NCBI GenBank assembly: GCA_002505935.1
Contig: DAWL01000161.1
Span: forward strand, 1 to 7,829
Length of the DNA: 7,829 nt
Source: Euryarchaeota archaeon UBA226
GTDB taxonomy: Archaea; Thermoplasmatota; Poseidoniia; Poseidoniales; Poseidoniaceae
Reading direction: 5' to 3'
The position numbers and the translations under genes are program-made. This document shows, one piece after another, positions 1-7,485 of the stretch (within the stretch, counting starts at the first letter, position 1; each line of letters begins with the position of its first letter). The notes below the pieces were generated by a model. The model was not told where the DNA came from and searched no databases. It was given only the letters and a program-made list of their open reading frames with translations.

Positions 1-1803
1 GTTCACATTGCTTGGGAAGATTCCTATGATGAGTTGGATAGATTCTACCAACAGCCACAAATCTACTATGCAATGCTAGAGCCTGATTATGCCCAGAGTG
101 CTGCAATAACCGTTTACGATGATACTTTACTCACTCCAATTATTGGGCACAAGGGCCACCCGGATGTTGTTGTAGATGCTGACGATTTCGTTCAAATCGC
201 TTGGGATGACACCCGAGGTGGAAAGGTGGAACTCACTTTCGTCATAGATACCTCTGGTTCGATGTATTCTGAGTGGGCTGACGTTTGCACAGTAATTTAC
301 GGAGGAGCATTCAGTACAGGGGGAACCAATTTCATGGGAATCAAGCCAATGCTGGAACAGGCTAACATGACCGTATATGAGACACTATACGGACTTGGAA
401 ACTATCTCCCCGGTGCTGCTAGCACAGGTAATTGTGCAGGCCACAATATGAATGCCGGACCACGTAATACTGCATTGGGTCTGACCCCTGGAGATGACAG
501 CGGAGGAATCCGCAAACTTACCGGAACGGTGTACAACGGTGGCACCTATTCTGGCTATTCTGGTGAAGACTGGGGCCCAGGCTCAAATTGGGCTTGTCTA
601 TCGTGGATGGATAGTAGTCTCAACGTGCCTGGAAACCCACCAACAAGTGATGATCACAAGTGGAATCCAAATGCTACCAAGATTGTAATTCCCATTTCCG
701 ATGAAGGACCAAAGGACGGAGACCCCGCCGGTCAGTCGGATGACCACGCTTCCATCACAGAGGCTCACGATAGCTGTGTGAGAGCCGGTGTAATCCCTGT
801 AGGGATGTATGGACAGAGTTGGGGTGGAGCAAGCACCGTACAATCCCACTTCAGAGATTTGGCACAGTGCCCTGATGGTGTACAAGGAACACACACAAGA
901 AATTGTCCAGGGACCACCCTTTCTAACAGCGATGCCGGAGGTCAAGTCTACGAATTCCCTTCATCAGGAAGCAGTGCTTCACAAATGGCTCTTCTTGTAG
1001 AAGCAATGGTCTACATTTCGACCAACAATTCGCGTGAGATATACATGTCAGTCCTTGATCCATATAACCCGGATACTGGCTATGACTCCAGCGGCTTCTC
1101 ATATGGTTTGAGCGGAACAACTGTGTCTGGAGGAAATTATTACGAGGACATTGGAGGACTGATTGCAGTTAACGATACTCGAATCACCATAGATGATGCT
1201 TATTCTTTCCACCCTTCAATCGGTGTTGATATGGATGGTAATACTCACATCGCTTGGATGGACGGTAGAGATTATGGATTCGAGAAGGATGTATCTTACG
1301 AGATATATTACACCAAACTCCGCCTACGTGGAGCAGGTGATTGGGATGGGGTAAAAGGTGGACTTTCCACCTACGCAATCAAGAAGATAGAAGATACTCC
1401 AATTTCCAACGTTGAGGGTAAGGCAGCATTGCCTCAGAATAACAAGTTCGCCGCCAACAGCATGTACCCCGAATTGCTTACTGATGCTCAAAACCATGTA
1501 CACATTGCTTGGCTAGATTATTGGAATACAAGCGCTCAAGAAGAAATTCAGTACGTGCGCTTGAATGAAACCACACTTACGGGTCCAGGAGATATAGCCT
1601 TAGATCCGTGGGAACCCGTAGTAGTTACTACGTGGCAATCGAACAAATTAGGCCCTAGTTCTCCTAAGTGGCCTGGAATTGGACAGCCTCCAGCATTCTC
1701 TAACGACCTTGGTAGTGGTGCACATTTGGCATGGACTGATACCAACAAGTGCGGTGAAGAAGGCAACAATAACATGTTCACAATATGTTACACTCACATC
1801 CTC
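1..1803 (+). repeat. Divergent propeller-blade repeats (HIAW-D...EIYY motif)
   Basis: The protein motif [H/Q]-[I/L]-A-W-x-D followed by (E)-I-Y-Y or similar recurs with the motif starting at bases 4, 193, 1246, 1501 and 1723. Examples are VHIAWED...QIYYAML, VQIAWDD...REIYMSVL, THIAWMD...EIYYTKL, VHIAWLD...EIQYVRL and AHLAWTD...ICYTHIL. Most copies are preceded by a [P]-x-[hydrophobic]-x-x-D-x-x-x-x segment. This pattern resembles the sialidase/BNR-type blades seen in archaeal surface proteins. Spacing is 63, 351, 85 and 74 codons; the long interval holds the vWA domain. More blades probably lie upstream of the window. Confidence 0.75.
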
Positions 1804-4494
1804 ACAGGACAAGTAGACATTGAATTCGATGAAGGTGAGACCTATTACCACGTGATTGAACCCGGAGAGCAGACGATTTACAACCTCACAATCAACAACA
1901 CTACTCCCGGACCATCCGATCTTGTCGCAGATACGTATTCTCTGAATCTGTCTGACATTCCAGCTAATTGGTCAGCCACACTCTACTTCTCGAACAACCA
2001 CACCGCGATATTCCCGGATACGCCAATATTCCTCATGGGTGGGGACAGTGCACGTTTCTATCTCAGGGTAAGGGCTCCATCGATTTACCAAGCGGGTGAA
2101 GATGAGTTAGCAGAGATAACAGTGATTGCAACAAGCCACAAGGATCCAGCAATCCGTTCTGATAGGATGACGCTAACTCTGATGGATGTAGTGCATGGAA
2201 TCAATCTTGAAACAAGTCACCGTATGGCTGATGTTGAGCAGGGTCAGACAGCAATTTTCTCGATTACAATAACAAACACGGGGAACGTCCACGACTCTTT
2301 CGCATTCTATGATCCGGCGTCTCTCGAAGGGCAACAAGAATGGTTACTACCATTTGGTTGGTTAGTAGAATTCCCTCTAGAGGTCGACTTGGACCCAGGA
2401 CAATCTACCACCAAGAATCTGAAAGTCAGTATCCCTCAAGATCAAACTCAAGGAACCTTTGTCATTTATGTCAAGGGGTGGTCAGTGGGAGAACCTATCA
2501 AGAGTATTTCACAAGGCACCTATGATGTATTGGAATTATGGATCAATGTCAGTATCAAGTCTACAGGAAATATTGTGTTTGAGATATTCGACACTCAGGA
2601 TGATGTATTACCTGGACAATGTGCGAATTACAGTATCACAGTAACCAAGAATTTCGCTGATGGATGGTTGATATTCTCCACACCCGGGGCTCCTGAAGCA
2701 ATGCCAGAAGGACAAGATATCGCTACTTGGACACAAGAACATTGGACTGTTGAACTAGACTTTTCTGAAGCACCTGCAGACCCTGACGGGGACGGTAAGC
2801 GACGTTTCATCATGGATACTAGATACAAGGTGAATGTCGATATCTGCGCTCCGACTAACGCTACAGCAGGTCTTGGGCCAGCCGTAACGGTGAAAGCACA
2901 TCTCGATGGACATGCTAAGGTTTCAGATTCAGTCATTCTTTCGACCAACGTCATTCACGTGTACGATTTGGATATAGTGACGGTTGATGATGAGATATTA
3001 GATCCATCAGCGCCGAGTATAGATGTCAATCCCGGTGAAGATAGAATCATCACAGTGAGGACAACCAATGAGGGTAATGGGCCAGACAGGTATGATATGC
3101 GTTTGGCCAAAGTTGCTTTGGTTGGAGGGGATGACCAACTATGGGACATTGAAGTTCCACGTTCCCTCTTACAAGAACTCACACGAGGAACATCACAAGA
3201 AATTGATATCGGCATCCACATCCCAGATCAGGTTGAGAAGGGCGAGTATGTTGTGGTCATTGAGGTCTACAGCGAAGAAGCATACCCGCGCACAGGCCCA
3301 TCATCCACTAAACTACGTGATACTCTCATCATAACCGTTAATGTTCTGGAATTCCACGATATGCAGATTTCGATAGACCCGAGTGTAGACACAGATGTCA
3401 AGACTGCCGCTCCAGGGCAGATAATTGACTTCACCGTCAATATAACCAATGCAGGAAATGTCGAAGATACACCATCTCTTCACAACCATACCGCTGTGCG
3501 TGTAGACGGTGAATGGGTATTCGATGAAGAGCCAACCATGGGTTCGATTTCTGATTGGGTGTTGAGTTGGGCAGTTGTATTGAACGCTGATAATTCTCAG
3601 CCAGAAGTTGAGGAAGAGTGTCTACAGTTAACCACTCTTGATACAAACATGGTTGCTGAAAACCCAGATCGTTGTGTTTACTTCACAGATCTTGAAGAGT
3701 ATCAGATGCCAACTTTAGATGCATATGAGACAATCACCATGCGTGCGATTATTCAGATTTCACCTAATGCGAAGTTGGACACCCGCCCAATAGGTTTGAA
3801 AGTCACTTCAATGAATGGGGATATGACTCAGGAAAACGGAGATCATGATGACAGTGCTAGTTGGCAAGGAGAAATGCTAGATAGCAATGAACAGATAATC
3901 ACAATCCGTCTACGTGCCCCCAACCTTGAGATTCTCGAAGTTGAAGTTGGAGAGAAGCAGAACAGTGCCGACGTAGGTGAGTTCATCCCAGTTAGAGTTC
4001 TGATTCAGAACAGTGGTAATGTACACGCAACAGATGTTGTTATCGTTCTGTGTCAGGGACAAGAATCGGGCGAGATTCGCAGTGATGGGTGCGATGAAGC
4101 AAACATCGTATTCAGGCAAGTAATTGGAGCACTGATGCCACCAGATGGAACCGGTGACCCAACTCCAATTGAGTTGTATCTGCTATGGCCTGTAGATGCT
4201 GGTAGTCACGAAGTTTCCGTAGTATTGGATCCGGATAATGAGATTGTTGAATCAAGTGAAAACGACAACATCAAAGCCGTTCCAAACGAGTTGGAATCTA
4301 GTAGCCCAATCTGGGACGTAACTTCAGCAGCCATTGCTAACTATTCATTACCCGTTGGTATTTTGTTGCTGACTCTATCTCTAGCAGGAGTGGTATTCAT
4401 GGTTGGCCGTGGTCGAACCAATGAAGCCAAGAGTAGGCAGGCAGAACAGAGCAGTTTGATGTCAGTACTTAGTAGCGAAGAAGATTCGCAGTAA
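1..4494 (+). CDS. Giant secreted surface protein with propeller-like blades, nested vWA domain, Ig-like/CARDB stalk and C-terminal membrane anchor (5' partial)
   Basis: The frame is open from base 1, so the start lies upstream; 1497 residues are visible. Residue numbers count from base 1. Seen: HIAW-type blade motifs at about residues 2, 65, 416, 501 and 575; a vWA domain at about 78-345 with MIDAS motif DTSGS (83-87) and a later ISDEGP (around 234); beta-rich Ig/NEW3-like segments starting near 602, 731, 851, 984 and 1116; a CARDB-like segment at about 1305-1430, recognisable by 'DVVIVL' and 'NEIVESSENDN'; a hydrophobic helix at about 1450-1469 followed by GRGR and a short polar tail. Cysteines occur mostly in pairs within domains and NxT/NxS sequons are frequent, as expected outside the cell. 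Inference: an S-layer-associated or adhesive protein whose vWA head could bind a ligand through a divalent metal. No enzyme motif is visible. The exact biological role is unknown to me; the architecture is clear. Confidence 0.85.
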   Translation, partial: VHIAWEDSYDELDRFYQQPQIYYAMLEPDYAQSAAITVYDDTLLTPIIGHKGHPDVVVDADDFVQIAWDDTRGGKVELTFVIDTSGSMYSEWADVCTVIYGGAFSTGGTNFMGIKPMLEQANMTVYETLYGLGNYLPGAASTGNCAGHNMNAGPRNTALGLTPGDDSGGIRKLTGTVYNGGTYSGYSGEDWGPGSNWACLSWMDSSLNVPGNPPTSDDHKWNPNATKIVIPISDEGPKDGDPAGQSDDHASITEAHDSCVRAGVIPVGMYGQSWGGASTVQSHFRDLAQCPDGVQGTHTRNCPGTTLSNSDAGGQVYEFPSSGSSASQMALLVEAMVYISTNNSREIYMSVLDPYNPDTGYDSSGFSYGLSGTTVSGGNYYEDIGGLIAVNDTRITIDDAYSFHPSIGVDMDGNTHIAWMDGRDYGFEKDVSYEIYYTKLRLRGAGDWDGVKGGLSTYAIKKIEDTPISNVEGKAALPQNNKFAANSMYPELLTDAQNHVHIAWLDYWNTSAQEEIQYVRLNETTLTGPGDIALDPWEPVVVTTWQSNKLGPSSPKWPGIGQPPAFSNDLGSGAHLAWTDTNKCGEEGNNNMFTICYTHILTGQVDIEFDEGETYYHVIEPGEQTIYNLTINNTTPGPSDLVADTYSLNLSDIPANWSATLYFSNNHTAIFPDTPIFLMGGDSARFYLRVRAPSIYQAGEDELAEITVIATSHKDPAIRSDRMTLTLMDVVHGINLETSHRMADVEQGQTAIFSITITNTGNVHDSFAFYDPASLEGQQEWLLPFGWLVEFPLEVDLDPGQSTTKNLKVSIPQDQTQGTFVIYVKGWSVGEPIKSISQGTYDVLELWINVSIKSTGNIVFEIFDTQDDVLPGQCANYSITVTKNFADGWLIFSTPGAPEAMPEGQDIATWTQEHWTVELDFSEAPADPDGDGKRRFIMDTRYKVNVDICAPTNATAGLGPAVTVKAHLDGHAKVSDSVILSTNVIHVYDLDIVTVDDEILDPSAPSIDVNPGEDRIITVRTTNEGNGPDRYDMRLAKVALVGGDDQLWDIEVPRSLLQELTRGTSQEIDIGIHIPDQVEKGEYVVVIEVYSEEAYPRTGPSSTKLRDTLIITVNVLEFHDMQISIDPSVDTDVKTAAPGQIIDFTVNITNAGNVEDTPSLHNHTAVRVDGEWVFDEEPTMGSISDWVLSWAVVLNADNSQPEVEEECLQLTTLDTNMVAENPDRCVYFTDLEEYQMPTLDAYETITMRAIIQISPNAKLDTRPIGLKVTSMNGDMTQENGDHDDSASWQGEMLDSNEQIITIRLRAPNLEILEVEVGEKQNSADVGEFIPVRVLIQNSGNVHATDVVIVLCQGQESGEIRSDGCDEANIVFRQVIGALMPPDGTGDPTPIELYLLWPVDAGSHEVSVVLDPDNEIVESSENDNIKAVPNELESSSPIWDVTSAAIANYSLPVGILLLTLSLAGVVFMVGRGRTNEAKSRQAEQSSLMSVLSSEEDSQ
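232..1035 (+). other. vWA (von Willebrand factor A) domain nested in a propeller blade
   Basis: The hydrophobic strand LTFVID runs into DTSGS at 247-261, the classic first MIDAS motif (D at 247, S at 253, S at 259). A later strand KIVIPISDEGP (679-711) matches the third, Asp-containing MIDAS segment. Between them lies a Gly/Trp/Cys-rich stretch with EDWGPGSNWACLSW, which may supply the middle metal contact. Six cysteines (codons near residues 96, 145, 199, 259, 290, 302) could form disulfides. At about 268 residues it is larger than the usual roughly 180-200-residue vWA. The ends are inferred from where blade sequence stops (DDTRGGKVE) and resumes (SREIYMSVLD). Confidence 0.85.
2779..2796 (+). 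other. Candidate calcium-binding loop (DPDGDG) in the surface protein
   Basis: The codons read DPDGDG within PADPDGDGKRRF, an Asp-rich loop of the DxDxDG kind found in calcium-binding EF-hand-like and thrombospondin-type-3-like loops. It sits inside the third Ig-like segment. Calcium stabilising a long extracellular stalk would be typical, but a single loop is weak evidence. Confidence 0.35.
4348..4407 (+). other. C-terminal transmembrane anchor of the surface protein
   Basis: About 20 codons encode an uncharged stretch, LPVGILLLTLSLAGVVFMVG, followed at once by RGR and a polar cytoplasmic tail of about 28 residues. This is a stop-transfer arrangement: the bulk of the protein lies outside and is held by one helix. 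No LPXTG-like or PGF-CTERM sorting motif is visible. Confidence 0.85.
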
Positions 4495-4512
4495 TCAGTT
4501 TACTCAATCTTC
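4480..4512. terminator. Inverted repeat spanning both stop codons of a convergent gene pair
   Basis: Arms GAAGATT (4480-4486) and AATCTTC (4506-4512) enclose an inner pair GTAA (4491-4494) and TTAC (4500-4503) around a 5-base loop. The structure contains the TAA of the plus-strand gene and the TGA of the minus-strand gene, so both mRNAs could form it. Plus-strand T-rich sequence (GTTTGTTTG) follows at about 4519. Archaeal termination depends mainly on T-tracts, so the terminator role is only a possibility. Confidence 0.35.
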
Positions 4513-5280
4513 AGTAGAGGTTTGTTTGTTGGCTTTGTCCAACAATACCCACCATGGTAGGTTGACATTTTGTGATGCTGCGATGATTTGCCCTTTGCGC
4601 TCTTCTCCGATTTGTCTCAGTAGGCGATGACGAACGTCCTCTAGAATATCTTCCATCTGTCTTGCCCCAATCTGTAGTTCCTCTCTGAGTCTACTGATGT
4701 CGAATCTCTTACGGGGGTCATCCAATAGATCGTGCATCACCCTTCGGTGCTCATATTCGATGAACTCTTCATCAACAGCATGAGAAACCCTGTTTCGAAT
4801 ATGCTGATGTAAGGCGATGATTGCATCTCTTTGTTTATCCAATGAATCTAACTCTTCGGAGAGTACAGATAAGTGACTCATTGCTTCACCTAAGGGTATC
4901 TTTCTTCGTCCAGAAACCAACTCTGCTAAGCCGAGCACATCTGAGGGTAATGCCGAGGAGATTCGCATTGGCCCCCCTTTCGGCAGTTTTCGCTGTTCAA
5001 TACGGAATAAATCGGGCCCTAAATCGATTCGCATACTGAATGATTCACGTACAGCAAAGATACGCTTTGGAGGCCCGCCCTTTTCACTTGGAACCATTTC
5101 ACTGACAACGAATTCTGCCTCTTCTAACAAACTGAGATTTTTCATTATGGCTTGTTGACTAACGCCAATTTGCTGAGATAATTGCAACGGATAGTGTGGC
5201 TCTCTCACCAAACGTTCGAGAATCTCCCTTCTAACCTTGTTTTGTAGAAGGGTTAGGGCTTCTTCTAGACCTATAGCCAC
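4504..5280 (-). CDS. ArsR-like winged-helix transcriptional regulator, archaeal type
   Basis: 258 residues, start GTG. The N-terminal 80 residues form a winged helix-turn-helix: helix around LLQNKVRREILERLV, then LQLSQQIG (33-39), recognition helix SQQAIMKNLSLLEEA (41-55), and a wing with the GGPPKRIF turn (68-75). The FSMRIDLGPDLF segment after the wing, with the Gly-Pro-Pro turn, is what I recall from the archaeal COG1777-like regulators. Residues about 110-230 are mostly charged helix, probably for dimerisation, and KRFDISRLREELQIGARQMEDIL (about 191-213 in part) could be a second small helical motif. No cysteine is present, so a thiol-type metal sensor is unlikely. It is intracellular and should bind DNA; the target and effector are unknown. 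It lies downstream of the membrane protein, and convergent with the surface protein gene. GTG is chosen because an in-frame stop lies 18 bases upstream and no ATG intervenes. Confidence 0.88.
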   Translation of the reverse strand: MAIGLEEALTLLQNKVRREILERLVREPHYPLQLSQQIGVSQQAIMKNLSLLEEAEFVVSEMVPSEKGGPPKRIFAVRESFSMRIDLGPDLFRIEQRKLPKGGPMRISSALPSDVLGLAELVSGRRKIPLGEAMSHLSVLSEELDSLDKQRDAIIALHQHIRNRVSHAVDEEFIEYEHRRVMHDLLDDPRKRFDISRLREELQIGARQMEDILEDVRHRLLRQIGEERKGQIIAASQNVNLPWWVLLDKANKQTSTED

Positions 5281-5282
5281 TA

Positions 5283-5294
5283 CCTCACCTGAGG
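5283..5294. promoter_or_regulatory. Palindrome overlapping the regulator's ribosome binding site
   Basis: On the minus strand the sequence is CCTCAGGTGAGG, with arms CCTCA and TGAGG around GG. It contains the likely Shine-Dalgarno GGTGA (5285-5289), 4 bases before the GTG start at 5280. It may be an autoregulatory operator or an RNA hairpin hiding the binding site. The arms are only 5 bases, so chance is a real alternative. Confidence 0.3.
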
Positions 5295-5315
5295 TTGTCT
5301 AGTCAGGGGGGGCTC

Positions 5316-5340
5316 AAAAACCGTCGCAATCGATTTTAAC
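5316..5340 (-). promoter_or_regulatory. Possible TATA-like element and T-tract between membrane protein and regulator genes
   Basis: On the minus strand GTTAAAATC (about 5332-5340) overlaps the stop of the membrane protein gene and could be a weak TATA box. A start about 25 bases on would leave a leader of roughly 30 bases before the GTG at 5280. Next comes TTTTT (5316-5320), which could act as a weak archaeal terminator for the upstream gene, then a run of seven C (5306-5312). Both roles are inferred from position and composition only. Confidence 0.2.
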
Positions 5341-6346
5341 CCTCATCCCAACTTTTCCAAGACGCTCCTTTCTCAGGTTCTGCACCTATGTCATCCCCTT
5401 CCGATTCCTTCACAACTTCTTCGACAACATCGACGGAGAGCGGCTCGTCAGGGAGGGGATCAGAATCAGGAATCAGCGTAGGTGCATTTTCCACTACCTT
5501 GTTTGTAGAAGCAGAACTGAAAGGATCGGGGACCTCAGATCGCCGCTGAATTTCATGTAGATTTTGAAGCATTTTCTCTCTAGTCTCATCTGTGCCGTGC
5601 ATTAGTGAATAGATTTGGTCCGTATTCAATACAACGCCCCTACTTGCCATTGCATTTAGAGCATCGATGTCATTACTATTCAGATTTTGTTCAGTTTCGG
5701 GTTTTGGTTGGACAGTAATCGCTTCTCCGTTTTGCCCTTGAATAATCATTACCCCCCCTGCACCTTTGCGATTTGAACCCATCACACTAATTGTCAAACC
5801 GAGTGGAATCAAACACAATGAGCATAAACAACCAAACAACGATCCCAATAAGAGACTTTCACCCATGAAACCCTCCAATATTGCTCCTCTATCCACTACC
5901 CAAACAGTTCCATTTCCTTCACAATTTACCGCTTCTTCTGGGCAAGTTGCTAAGGCTCGATATTCTCCTTTAGCCAAGTTCCATTCTCCGATTTTGATGA
6001 AAACTTCACCATTTTTACCCATTGGTTCAAGGCCTTCACTGCCATCATTTACACAAGCGCTTGTATCGATCTCAACGCCATCCATTCCTTGTAGGGAGAA
6101 TTCGACATCTTTCATTTCAGGAAGAACCCATGCTTGTTGACAACCAGCGCCCAGCTCAAATTGAGCCAATTCATCCACCACTGCCTCATTGGCACCAGAG
6201 AGTCTGGGGTCGGTATGGTTGAACATGGAATCAATCTGAGAATAGATTCCAATTCCACAAACGAAAAGCGCCACTACTCCGAAAATCAAAATCCTCTTTC
6301 CCCATACTTCCTTACCTGAGGGTTGGGGCGAAGGTAGGCCTTGCAC
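5336..6346 (-). CDS. Two-helix membrane protein of unknown function with acidic cytoplasmic tail
   Basis: 336 residues, not recognised as a named family. Layout: short basic N-terminus (K12, K17, R18); helix 1 at about 19-36; a loop of about 125 residues outside the membrane; helix 2 at about 164-189, unusually Cys-rich (C173, C175, C178); then about 145 cytoplasmic residues. The outer loop has C69, C98, C135 and C142, able to make two disulfides, and sequons NHT (43-45) and NGT (145-147). The cytoplasmic part has a helical segment (about 225-270) and then a Pro/Glu/Asp-rich, probably disordered tail ending in two tryptophans (WKSWDEG). Basic residues before helix 1 and after helix 2 (NRK) support both ends being inside. 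Start GTG: an in-frame TAA lies 21 bases upstream and GGTGG sits 7 bases before it. It follows top6A by 41 bases, so co-transcription is likely; a role with the topoisomerase is not implied by its sequence. Confidence 0.85.
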   Translation of the reverse strand: MQGLPSPQPSGKEVWGKRILIFGVVALFVCGIGIYSQIDSMFNHTDPRLSGANEAVVDELAQFELGAGCQQAWVLPEMKDVEFSLQGMDGVEIDTSACVNDGSEGLEPMGKNGEVFIKIGEWNLAKGEYRALATCPEEAVNCEGNGTVWVVDRGAILEGFMGESLLLGSLFGCLCSLCLIPLGLTISVMGSNRKGAGGVMIIQGQNGEAITVQPKPETEQNLNSNDIDALNAMASRGVVLNTDQIYSLMHGTDETREKMLQNLHEIQRRSEVPDPFSSASTNKVVENAPTLIPDSDPLPDEPLSVDVVEEVVKESEGDDIGAEPEKGASWKSWDEG

Positions 6347-6353
6347 GTCTATG

Positions 6354-6361
6354 CCACCACC
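6354..6361 (-). promoter_or_regulatory. Ribosome binding site for the membrane protein gene
   Basis: The minus strand reads GGTGGTGG, with the nearer GGTGG ending 7 bases before the GTG at 6346. It supports this GTG, the only start candidate between the upstream in-frame TAA and helix 1. Confidence 0.5.
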
Positions 6362-6387
6362 AACTTAGCCTTCAATGCGCCGCAGAA

Positions 6388-7482
6388 TCAAAGTCCCATT
6401 TCTGCCAGTTTTTCTGGCAAATAGGTATCAGTGACATAATCCAACCCGTATTTAGCCAAAGATTGCTGTTCTGCCTTTTTGTTTATATCCAACATCATAT
6501 TGATTTGATCTTGCCAGGCATGATCAGCGAATCTAGGATCGGATAATTCGGCCTTTAGGGCTTCAATGTCTTTGTTTGATAAATCGTCAGCAGGCAAATC
6601 GTATGCTAGAATATCATCAGCAGTAATTCCAAGATAACTCGCTGTAGGGGTGGCAAGATATTCTGAGATGTGTGCGGTTTTTATCGCCCCATATGCAATA
6701 GAAGCAAAAATTCGGAACGACCATGGATCCCCGTCCAGAAACACTACGACTGGCAGATCCCACTCTTCATTCATCCTCTTGATTATTCGTCGTGTTGACC
6801 TAGCAGGTTGGCCTTTGAGATGTACCAATCCACAGCGGTGATTTTCGTCAAACCCATTTTCAACTAACCTGTCAAACATACCACCGGTTTCGATAGCCAT
6901 GATGAAATCAATATCATGTGTGTCTAATTCTAGTTTTTCCAATTCCACATTATAGGGAACGCCATATCCAGAATCTCCAACATCGTCTCTAGCGTTAATT
7001 GTCATCCAATCTCCACGGCGGTTTTTTTCTCTTAATGTCAAATTTCCAATTATTCTTGCCCCATCTTCTTCAGGTCGGAGTTTGAAATCCTCTCTCAAGC
7101 AGCGAGTGACAATCTCAAGATCTTCAGCTAGATTGTTACTTTCATTTTGAGTGTTGAATTTACCATGTCCCCACGCTTCAGAGATGTAATACATTTCACG
7201 CAGAGTGCTAGATTTACCATTGTCAATCATTTCATCGATGAATTCAATGACGTGAAGCGCACGGAGCAATTGCTTCGCACTACCCAAATCAGTTGCATTC
7301 CTCACAGAGCTCCTCTTACCATATTTGTAGACACCCAATTTTTCATCGAATTGAATATTTTTCTTTGTTCTGACGGGCAAAGTCATGGTGGGAGGATCAC
7401 CTTTCACCATTTTGTTGTACATCTCTTCTACCACTTCATGCATAGCGGCTTTTGTTGCTTCAGGATCATGCATTCTACTCAT
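6388..7482 (-). CDS. top6A: DNA topoisomerase VI subunit A (Spo11-like)
   Basis: 364 residues, complete, close to the usual length of about 360-390. It is the DNA-cleaving half of the type IIB topoisomerase, an A2B2 enzyme that passes one duplex through a double-strand break to relax supercoils and unlink DNA. Seen: a winged-helix (CAP-like) domain with STLREMYYISEAWG, where Y99 in the REMYY motif should be the nucleophile that bonds to the DNA 5' end; a Toprim domain with E198 in AIETGGMFDRL and the D250/D252 pair in FLDGDPWSF, which bind magnesium; and GQPARSTRRIIKRM, typical of the family between them. All expected catalytic residues are present, so the enzyme should be active. It follows top6B with 3 bases between, start ATG, with GGGGGTG placed 6 bases upstream. 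Membership is certain in my view; eukaryotic Spo11 is excluded by the operon. Confidence 0.97.
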   Translation of the reverse strand: MSRMHDPEATKAAMHEVVEEMYNKMVKGDPPTMTLPVRTKKNIQFDEKLGVYKYGKRSSVRNATDLGSAKQLLRALHVIEFIDEMIDNGKSSTLREMYYISEAWGHGKFNTQNESNNLAEDLEIVTRCLREDFKLRPEEDGARIIGNLTLREKNRRGDWMTINARDDVGDSGYGVPYNVELEKLELDTHDIDFIMAIETGGMFDRLVENGFDENHRCGLVHLKGQPARSTRRIIKRMNEEWDLPVVVFLDGDPWSFRIFASIAYGAIKTAHISEYLATPTASYLGITADDILAYDLPADDLSNKDIEALKAELSDPRFADHAWQDQINMMLDINKKAEQQSLAKYGLDYVTDTYLPEKLAEMGL

Positions 7483-7485
7483 TTA

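Noticed and set aside
34..36. TTG codon as the start of the surface protein gene
   Set aside because: The frame is open to base 1 and the upstream codons read VHIAWED, a clear blade motif, so translation starts outside the window.
598..945. 115-codon open frame on the minus strand
   Set aside because: It is antisense to the vWA domain with its MIDAS motifs and has no domain of its own.
1..1803. Blade repeats as DNA-level tandem repeats or a CRISPR-like array
   Set aside because: Similarity is at the protein level with uneven spacing; only short stretches such as cacattgcttgg recur at the base level.
5306..5312. Run of seven G as a sign of a sequencing error or frameshift
   Set aside because: It lies in a non-coding gap, and both neighbouring genes have intact frames and plausible ends.
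5766..6140. 124-codon open frame on the plus strand
   Set aside because: It is antisense to the membrane protein, whose helices, cysteines and start context make a coherent protein; the antisense translation does not.
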